Source: CAYUET01 sp964443875 (lineage in GTDB: Bacteria > Auribacterota > JAFGBW01). Taken from it: 46,165 bases of DNA. Both the position numbers and the translations under genes were made by a program. The stretch is taken from the NCBI GenBank assembly GCA_964443875.1, contig CAYUET010000023.1:1-46165 (forward strand). Direction: 5' to 3'. Shown here one piece after another: positions 40,952-46,165 of the stretch; the stretch's first letter is position 1, and each line of letters starts with the position of its first letter. Below the pieces are notes generated by a model. The model was not told where the DNA came from. It made no database searches and saw only the letters and a program-made list of their open reading frames with translations.

Positions 40952-42697
40952 ATGATAAGGGCAAAAATAAACGGAATTCTTGTCACCGTCCCTGAAGAAA
41001 CCACCATTCTGGAGGCGGCCAAAAAAGTGCAAATTAAAATTCCAACGCTGTGCAAGCATCCGGATCTGGAAGCCACTGCCGGCTGCGGAATCTGTATCGT
41101 TAAACTCAAAGGCTCCCCGAAAATGCTTCGGGCCTGCTGCACCCCGATTGAGGAAAACATGGACATCATCACCCATGATCCTGAAATCGTGGAAGTGCGC
41201 CGTACGGTTTTGGAACTGATTCTTTCCAAACACCCGAATGAATGCTTGAGCTGCGGGAGAAACAACAACTGTGAGCTTCAGAAGCTTGCGGCGGATTTTG
41301 GAATCACCCGTGATTCCTTTCCTCAGTTTCTGGCTGAGATTCCTGCCGATAATTCGACCCAGAGCGTTGTTCTGGAGCCGAGCAAATGCATCCTTTGCGG
41401 CCGTTGTGTGAAGGTCTGCCAGGAAGTCCAGAACGTCTGGGCCCTTTCCTTTCTGGAAAGAGGGTTTGACACCCGTATTTCCCCTGCCGGGGATATCCGG
41501 CTTTCCGAATCTCCCTGCGTGCGCTGCGGCCAGTGTTCGGCGCATTGTCCCACAGGGGCCATCTTCGAATATGACCAGACCCAGACCGTATGGAAGGCGC
41601 TTCAGGATCAGGACAAGTACTGCATTGTTCAGATTGCCCCGGCTGTGCGTGTGGCGGTGGGTGAAGCCTTCGGCTTCAAGCCCGGAACCAATCTGACCGG
41701 GAAGCTTTATGCCGCTTTGCGCCGCATGGGCTTCAGGGCGGTCTTTGATACCAATTTTGCGGCGGATGTCACCATTGTGGAGGAAGCCAATGAATTCGTG
41801 GAGCGTTTTGCCAAGAACAAAGGGCCTCTGCCTTTGATCACAAGCTGCTGTCCGTCCTGGGTGGATTTTATGGAAAAATATCATCCGGATATGATTCCTC
41901 ATTTTTCCTCCTGCAAATCTCCGCAGGCGATGCTTGGGGCTCTCTCCAAAACGTATTATGCAAAAAAAGTAAAGCTGGATCCTGCAAAGATTTTCATGCT
42001 TTCCATCATGCCCTGCACGGCCAAAAAGTATGAGATCACCCGTTCTTCTGAAATGTTTGCCTCAGGGCTTCAGGATATTGATGTCTCGATCACGACGCGG
42101 GAACTGGCCCGTATGATCAAACAGGCCGGAATCGATTTTTCCGATCTTCCGGATGAAGAGCCGGATCACATCCTCGGTGAGTATACCGGGGCGGCCACCA
42201 TTTTTGGTGTGACCGGAGGAGTCATGGAGGCGGCGCTGCGTACGGCCTATGATCTTGTCACCGGCGGAAAGCTTAAGAATGTGGAATTCGAGAATGTCCG
42301 CGGTCTTCAGGGCGTAAAGGAAGGAGCCATTGATGTGGGCCCTCATTCGGTCAAGGTGGCCGTGGCACACGGGCTTAAAAATGTGGAATATGTGATCAAC
42401 AAGGTGAGAAAAGCCAGGGAAGAGGGAACGGAACTTCCCTACCACTTCATTGAAGTGATGGCCTGTCCGGGCGGATGCGTGGGAGGCGGAGGTCAGCCTT
42501 ACGGAGTCACGGATGAACTTCGTAAAAGCCGTGGTGAAGGACTTTATGAGGATGACCGGGATCACACGGTCCGGTATTCCCATGAGAACCCCTATATTAA
42601 AAAACTCTACAGTGAATATCTGACAAAACCGGGAAGTCATAAGTGCCATGAGCTTTTGCATACCCGTTATGTTCCAAGGCCTGAATATAAAAAATAG
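40952..42697 (+). CDS. hndD: [FeFe]-hydrogenase catalytic subunit
   Basis: A 581-residue M3-type [FeFe]-hydrogenase. An N-terminal [2Fe-2S] domain (Cys34, 45, 48, 62 or 63), a His-Cys3 [4Fe-4S] site (His94, Cys98, 101, 107) and two [4Fe-4S] clusters (Cys146-156 and 189-199) form the electron wire. The H-cluster domain has all three signatures: TSCCPSW (Cys299 proton relay, Cys300), MPCTAKKYE (Cys355), and EVMACPGGCVGGGGQP (Cys505, Cys509). The C-terminal small-subunit-like part is fused. With hndABC it should form a soluble, probably bifurcating or NAD(P)-linked complex. The HydEFG maturases are not in the window. Confidence 0.97.
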   Translation: MIRAKINGILVTVPEETTILEAAKKVQIKIPTLCKHPDLEATAGCGICIVKLKGSPKMLRACCTPIEENMDIITHDPEIVEVRRTVLELILSKHPNECLSCGRNNNCELQKLAADFGITRDSFPQFLAEIPADNSTQSVVLEPSKCILCGRCVKVCQEVQNVWALSFLERGFDTRISPAGDIRLSESPCVRCGQCSAHCPTGAIFEYDQTQTVWKALQDQDKYCIVQIAPAVRVAVGEAFGFKPGTNLTGKLYAALRRMGFRAVFDTNFAADVTIVEEANEFVERFAKNKGPLPLITSCCPSWVDFMEKYHPDMIPHFSSCKSPQAMLGALSKTYYAKKVKLDPAKIFMLSIMPCTAKKYEITRSSEMFASGLQDIDVSITTRELARMIKQAGIDFSDLPDEEPDHILGEYTGAATIFGVTGGVMEAALRTAYDLVTGGKLKNVEFENVRGLQGVKEGAIDVGPHSVKVAVAHGLKNVEYVINKVRKAREEGTELPYHFIEVMACPGGCVGGGGQPYGVTDELRKSRGEGLYEDDRDHTVRYSHENPYIKKLYSEYLTKPGSHKCHELLHTRYVPRPEYKK

Positions 42698-42725
42698 AAG
42701 GTCTGGATTGTTTATGAGATTAGAA

Positions 42726-42760
42726 AAGCCGGAAGGATATTCTTTCCGGCTTCTTTATTT
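42726..42760 (+). terminator. Intrinsic terminator of the hydrogenase operon
   Basis: AAGCCGGAA (42726-42734) pairs perfectly with TTCCGGCTT (42744-42752), with a 9-nt loop and a following CTTTATTT tract, 29 nt after the hndD stop. Confidence 0.85.
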
Positions 42761-42865
42761 AAAAGAGAGTTTTACAATTCTAAAAGTTATGAATTCCGGT
42801 ATCAAGTGCTGGAAGGACAAAACATGGATATAGATTTTTTATAAAGAAACCCCGCCTTTGTTTTT

Positions 42866-43095
42866 CTAGTGTATCATTTATATAGTCACATTCTTTGAAT
42901 GTCTTTACGAGGAGTTCCGCGACGAAGCAATCTTGTCAAATAGATTTTTATATTCCGGATGGCATTCCATTATTAATTCTGATGAGTCATTAAACAAACA
43001 TCACCCTGCTTGTTCATGTCCGTTTCTTCGGGATTGTTTCGCAAAGCCTCGCAATGACACTAAAAAGCACATATCATGACGTTGTATTACACTAA
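42866..43095. repeat. Palindromic MITE-like repeat, copy B (inverted relative to copy A)
   Basis: The reverse complement of this ~230-bp segment aligns with 18686-18931 along its whole length, including CGTAATTATATGTACTTTTTA-like outer flanks and the 90-bp centre with GGCATTCCATTATTAATTCT. The ends are CTAGTGTATC (42866) and TTACACTAA (to 43095). The inner palindrome arms here have decayed on one side (TCTTTACGAGG for TCATTGCGAGG). The terminal CTA (43092-43094) is, on the minus strand, the TAG stop of sppA. Confidence 0.88.
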
Positions 43096-44018
43096 CTTTC
43101 AATGCGCACTTCTTTTGAAATTTCAGCCCATTGCCGGGTAAAGCCTGCGGCAAAGGCCTTTCCAAGTCCTTCCATCGTCACCCCTCCCAGGAGGGATTCC
43201 AGGAAATTTGTCTTTCCCTCATAGTCCACCAGAAGAACAGGCGCCTTGATCTTTTTCTCAAGCCAGTCCAGCGCCTCTTTTTTTCCGCCCAGAGCATCCA
43301 CCAGATTCTTTTCTTTTGCATCCAGGCCGGTATAAAAAATTCCTGTTGCCAGTTCCCTGGCTTTTTCCGGAGTCATTTTTCTGGCTTTGGCAAAGGCATC
43401 AATGAAGACCTGATGAATCTGGTTGAGGACGCCCTGAAGGTAGCTCTGCTCCTCGGGGGTGGGTTCTCTGAAGGGGGAACCGATATCTTTCAGGTTTCCG
43501 GCCACCTGTCTCCTGTATTTGAGTTTCAGGGTCTGAAGAAGATCTTCAAAGCCGAAGGAATTGGCCAGAACCCCGATGCTGCCGGTGATCGAGAGAGGGT
43601 GGGCCACAATCCAGGAGGACGCCATTGCCGCCCAGTAGGCGCCGCTGGCCCCGGTTTCCCGTATCCAGGCCACAGTGGGGAGTTTGAGTTCCGTGATGGC
43701 CCGGGCAATTTCTTCTGAAGCCACAGGGGAGCCGCCGGGGGAATTGATTTCAAAAAGCACGGCCTTGATTTTGGGATTTTTTTTAATATCCTCCAGAAGC
43801 CCGATAATGCTGTCTGAAGTGACACTCTCCCTGGAGGAGAACATGCGGCTGTTTTCTGAGGCGCAGACAATGGGGCCTTCGATCAGGACATGGGCGACGT
43901 TTCCTTCCCTGTATCGGGAAAGGTCTTTGTGCATGAATTTTGCCGCAAAAACACTGAGAACGGTAAGCAGTCCTATAAAAACCAGAATCCTGGTCAGCCA
44001 TTTTTTAATAAAAGCCAT
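43092..44018 (-). CDS. sppA: Signal peptide peptidase SppA (short, membrane-anchored form)
   Basis: A 308-residue serine protease of the S49 family, anchored by one N-terminal helix (ILVFIGLLTVLSVFAA) with the catalytic domain outside. The Ser-Lys dyad is Ser125 (TGASGAYWAAMASS) and Lys177 (AGNLKDIGSPFR), 52 residues apart as in the Bacillus enzyme. FEINSPGGSPVASEEIA and TGSIGVL are further family blocks. It degrades leftover signal peptides. AAAAAGGAAAA precedes the ATG. The TAG stop is provided by the end of repeat copy B. Confidence 0.94.
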   Translation of the reverse strand: MAFIKKWLTRILVFIGLLTVLSVFAAKFMHKDLSRYREGNVAHVLIEGPIVCASENSRMFSSRESVTSDSIIGLLEDIKKNPKIKAVLFEINSPGGSPVASEEIARAITELKLPTVAWIRETGASGAYWAAMASSWIVAHPLSITGSIGVLANSFGFEDLLQTLKLKYRRQVAGNLKDIGSPFREPTPEEQSYLQGVLNQIHQVFIDAFAKARKMTPEKARELATGIFYTGLDAKEKNLVDALGGKKEALDWLEKKIKAPVLLVDYEGKTNFLESLLGGVTMEGLGKAFAAGFTRQWAEISKEVRIES

Positions 44019-44186
44019 GTTTTTTTCCTTTTTATTAAGGGGGTTCCCTTGATGAATGACCTGTAATTTACCTGAAAGGAAGGGATCCTGCCAGATTTTT
44101 TAAGCTTATTTAATATTTACGATTTCAAAACTTCTCATTATGATGCCCTTCTTTAAAAGTAAACAACCCGCAAAGGAATTTTGATT

Positions 44187-45647
44187 ATGATCCATTCACA
44201 CGATGACAGACTGCTGCAGCTTCAGCTGGATAAACTTGAGGAAATGAAAAAAGAGGGACTTAACCCTTTTGGTAAAAAATTTGAACGAACCGGTCTTTCC
44301 GCAGAATACGTCAATAATTTTGAAGAAGGCAAAGAAGTCCGGATCGCCGGCCGCATTACCGCCGCCCGCGACATGGGAAAATCCAAATTCTGGGATCTGA
44401 CCGACATTTCCGGACGCGTGCAGCTTTTCATGCATCCCAAAGCCATGGAAGAGGCCAGCTATGCCCTTCTTTCAAGACTCAATGTAGGGGATCTGATCGG
44501 AGTTTCCGGAAGCATGTTCAAGACCAAAACCGGTGAAAATTCCGTTCTGGTCAAACAGATCGAGCTTCTTGCCAAGGCCCTGCGCCCCCTGCCTGAAAAA
44601 TATCACGGTCTCAAAGACGTGGAAAACCGTTTCCGCCAGCGCTATCTCGATCTTGTCATGAATGCGGATGTGCGTGAAATTTTTTTTAAACGTTCCAAAA
44701 TTGTTCAGACGATCCGCAGGATACTTGACAATACCGGCTTTCTGGAAGTGGAAACTCCCATGCTTCATTCTCTTTGCGGTGGAGCGGTGGCAAAGCCTTT
44801 TATGACTCACCACAATGCCCTGGACATGGACCTTTTTTTAAGAATCGCCCCTGAGCTTTATCTGAAAAGACTCATTGTCGGCGGAATGGAAAAGGTCTAT
44901 GAGATCAACCGGAGCTTCAGGAACGAAGGCCTTGACCGGAGACACAATCCTGAATTCACCATGCTTGAAGTTTATTCGGCCTATGATAATTACATCGATA
45001 TGATGAATCTCTGTGAGCTCCTGATTCAGGAAGCCGCGAAGGCCTGCGGTGTTGCAGGGGAAAGCACCCTTCCCTCCGGGAAAAAAGCCAACCTTCTGGC
45101 GCCTTTTAAAAGAATCAAACTTTTTGATGCGGTAAAGGAACATTCCGGCCTTGCCTTAAAGGAATGGGAAGATATCCGCGGGATTGCCAGGGAATTGAAA
45201 ATCGAAAACTGCGAAACCCTGGATGAGGGGTTTCTGCTTCAGGAATTTTTTGAACGATTTGTGGAAGAAAAACTGATTGAACCCACGTTTGTGACTCATC
45301 TACCTTCAGTTCTTTGTCCCCTGGCTAAAAAATCCCTTGAAGACCCGCGTTTTTCAGACCGTTTTGAAATCTTCATTGACGGGCAAGAAATCGGCAATGC
45401 CTATTCCGAGCTTAATGATCCGGTGGAGCAGCTCAAACGCTTTCAGGAGCAGCTTGAAAACACCAGGGAAGAAGACGGGGTGTCCAGAAGCATTGACATG
45501 GATTTTGTACGTGCCCTTGAACACGGCATGCCGCCGGCAGGAGGGCTCGGGATCGGTATTGACCGCATGGTCATGGTCATTACCGGAGCGCCTTCCATCC
45601 GTGAAGTCATTCTCTTCCCGCTTTTAAGACCTGAAGAACAGGAATAA
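44187..45647 (+). CDS. lysS: Lysyl-tRNA synthetase (class II)
   Basis: A 486-residue class II LysRS. The N-terminal OB-fold binds the anticodon (VRIAGRITAARDMGKSKFWD, RVQLFMHP). The catalytic core has motif 1 around DNTGFLEVETPMLH, motif 2 FRNEGLDRRHNPEFTMLE and motif 3 GLGIGIDRMVMVITG. I start at ATG 44187, 9 nt after AAAGGA, not at the TTG at 44181 which is too close to it. A lolC-like gene follows 13 nt later. Confidence 0.97.
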   Translation: MIHSHDDRLLQLQLDKLEEMKKEGLNPFGKKFERTGLSAEYVNNFEEGKEVRIAGRITAARDMGKSKFWDLTDISGRVQLFMHPKAMEEASYALLSRLNVGDLIGVSGSMFKTKTGENSVLVKQIELLAKALRPLPEKYHGLKDVENRFRQRYLDLVMNADVREIFFKRSKIVQTIRRILDNTGFLEVETPMLHSLCGGAVAKPFMTHHNALDMDLFLRIAPELYLKRLIVGGMEKVYEINRSFRNEGLDRRHNPEFTMLEVYSAYDNYIDMMNLCELLIQEAAKACGVAGESTLPSGKKANLLAPFKRIKLFDAVKEHSGLALKEWEDIRGIARELKIENCETLDEGFLLQEFFERFVEEKLIEPTFVTHLPSVLCPLAKKSLEDPRFSDRFEIFIDGQEIGNAYSELNDPVEQLKRFQEQLENTREEDGVSRSIDMDFVRALEHGMPPAGGLGIGIDRMVMVITGAPSIREVILFPLLRPEEQE

Positions 45648-45660
45648 AGAAAAAAGTTTT

Positions 45661-46165
45661 ATGCTTTCCCTGAAAATAGCCAACCGTTTCCTTTTCTCAA
45701 AGAAAAGGGAGAAATTCATCTCTATAAATTCCTTTCTGGCAGTGGGGTCGGTGGCTCTTTCCGTCCTGGTTTTGATCGTGGTTACGAGCGTCATGTCGGG
45801 GTTTGACCTGACGCTGCGNNNNNNNNNNAGAAAGCCCTCTGATGAATCCGGGAAAGATATTACGCTGCGTGAAAAAATCATGACCATGACCCCGCACCTT
45901 ACGCTTAATGCCCAGGGGCCCATCAACCAATATGACGAAATGATCGGGCTTCTCAAAAAAGATCCGGAGGTCACCTCCGCTTCTCCTTTTGTGATGGGGA
46001 GCGCCATGATGGAGGCCGGAGGAAAAGTCTATACCATTCAGATGACCGGTCTTGAAGATCCTGACGGTTACAAAATGCTTTCCCTTGATAAATACATGAA
46101 AGTGGGGACCCATACCCTGGCCCGCAGTGAAGTGTTGATCGGCTCAGAGCTTGCCAAGATGATAT
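45661..46165 (+). CDS. LolC/LolE-like lipoprotein-releasing permease, 5' part
   Basis: The start of an ABC transporter permease that extracts lipoproteins from the inner membrane (Lol pathway). Typical features are the N-terminal LKIANRFLFSKKREKFISIN, the first transmembrane helix (AVGSVALSVLVLIVVTSVMSG) and the periplasmic opening REKIMTMTPHLTL. The gene is cut by the window end and holds 10 Ns at 45819-45828. A 51-nt in-frame segment including the Ns is bounded by two copies of ACGCTGCG and is unusual for the family. LolC versus LolE versus another MacB-like permease cannot be decided from this part. Confidence 0.82.
   Translation, partial: MLSLKIANRFLFSKKREKFISINSFLAVGSVALSVLVLIVVTSVMSGFDLTLXXXXRKPSDESGKDITLREKIMTMTPHLTLNAQGPINQYDEMIGLLKKDPEVTSASPFVMGSAMMEAGGKVYTIQMTGLEDPDGYKMLSLDKYMKVGTHTLARSEVLIGSELAKMI
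45819..45828. other. Assembly gap (10 Ns)
   Basis: A run of exactly ten unknown bases inside the lolC-like gene, probably a scaffolding placeholder of unknown true length. The same octamer ACGCTGCG ends just before it (45811-45818) and recurs at 45862-45869. Confidence 0.95.

Noticed and set aside
40946..41902. A 318-codon open frame on the minus strand
   Set aside because: It is the antisense of the [FeFe]-hydrogenase catalytic gene, whose motifs are unmistakable.
42648..42833. A 61-codon open frame after the hydrogenase genes
   Set aside because: It begins inside hndD in another frame and runs through the operon terminator.

Overview
The window looks like a draft scaffold from a Gram-negative, anaerobic, probably fermentative bacterium of an uncultured lineage. 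The support is an [FeFe]-hydrogenase operon, rubredoxin, a B12-type radical SAM enzyme, a LolC-like lipoprotein-release permease, a protein ending like an outer-membrane barrel, and a run of 10 Ns. By eye the GC content is moderate and codon use is even across the window. I cannot name the phylum from sequence alone. Nearly all of it is housekeeping DNA; the accessory signal lies in short palindromic elements, one decayed insertion sequence and several odd protein variants.

Layout. 1-1.6 kb: tRNA-Ser(GCU) with its promoter and terminator, a NIF3-like protein and an unusual GGQ release-factor-like protein. 1.7-8.3 kb: a TatT-like lipoprotein; a coupled ferredoxin-NADP reductase / PtsI / rubredoxin operon ending in what looks like a ferritin stub; a secreted protein of unknown function; and a CPBP-like membrane protein fused to TPRs. 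8.3-15.7 kb (minus): a tightly packed run, orphan ABC substrate-binding protein - scpA - scpB - pheA - ssb - parA - parB - ispH - rfbD, which places ParAB and ScpAB in one transcriptional direction. 15.9-18.7 kb (plus): rpmH-rnpA-yidD-yidC-pgpA. rpmH-rnpA together with parAB suggests a replication-origin-proximal region, but no dnaA gene or DnaA boxes were seen.

18.7-21 kb is the most 'accessory' part: a roughly 245-bp palindromic repeat, an internally deleted insertion sequence, a rhomboid protease, a zinc-ribbon protein and a 155-bp inverted-repeat element. 21-25.7 kb: SHOCT-type secreted protein, glycosyltransferase, nucleotide-sugar epimerase, MGMT and a radical SAM enzyme, then a shorter relative of the repeat. 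25.9-32.2 kb: glmM-pdxJ, a receiver-GGDEF protein, dus, an FmdB zinc ribbon and a DUF4340-like protein. 32.2-37 kb (minus): groES-groEL, terminator, grpE-dnaK, terminator. 37.3-42.7 kb: a barrel-like protein and a four-gene HndABCD-type [FeFe]-hydrogenase operon with a good promoter and terminator. 42.9-46.2 kb: an inverted second copy of the long repeat, sppA, lysS and the start of a lolC-like gene with an assembly gap.

Most noteworthy: (1) the two long repeat copies both abut genes so that the repeat's terminal TAG is the stop codon of the host gene (pgpA and sppA), and a different inverted-repeat element likewise ends on the stop codon of the SHOCT gene; (2) GrpE carries a His/Cys-rich, metal-binding-looking N-terminal extension; (3) the hydrogenase NuoF-like subunit has a thioredoxin-like N-terminal domain without its iron-sulfur cysteines; (4) a GGQ release-factor-like protein has a helix-turn-helix-like tail; (5) ParAB and ScpAB share one operon-like run. 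I did not see a clearly new multi-gene defence or biosynthetic system.
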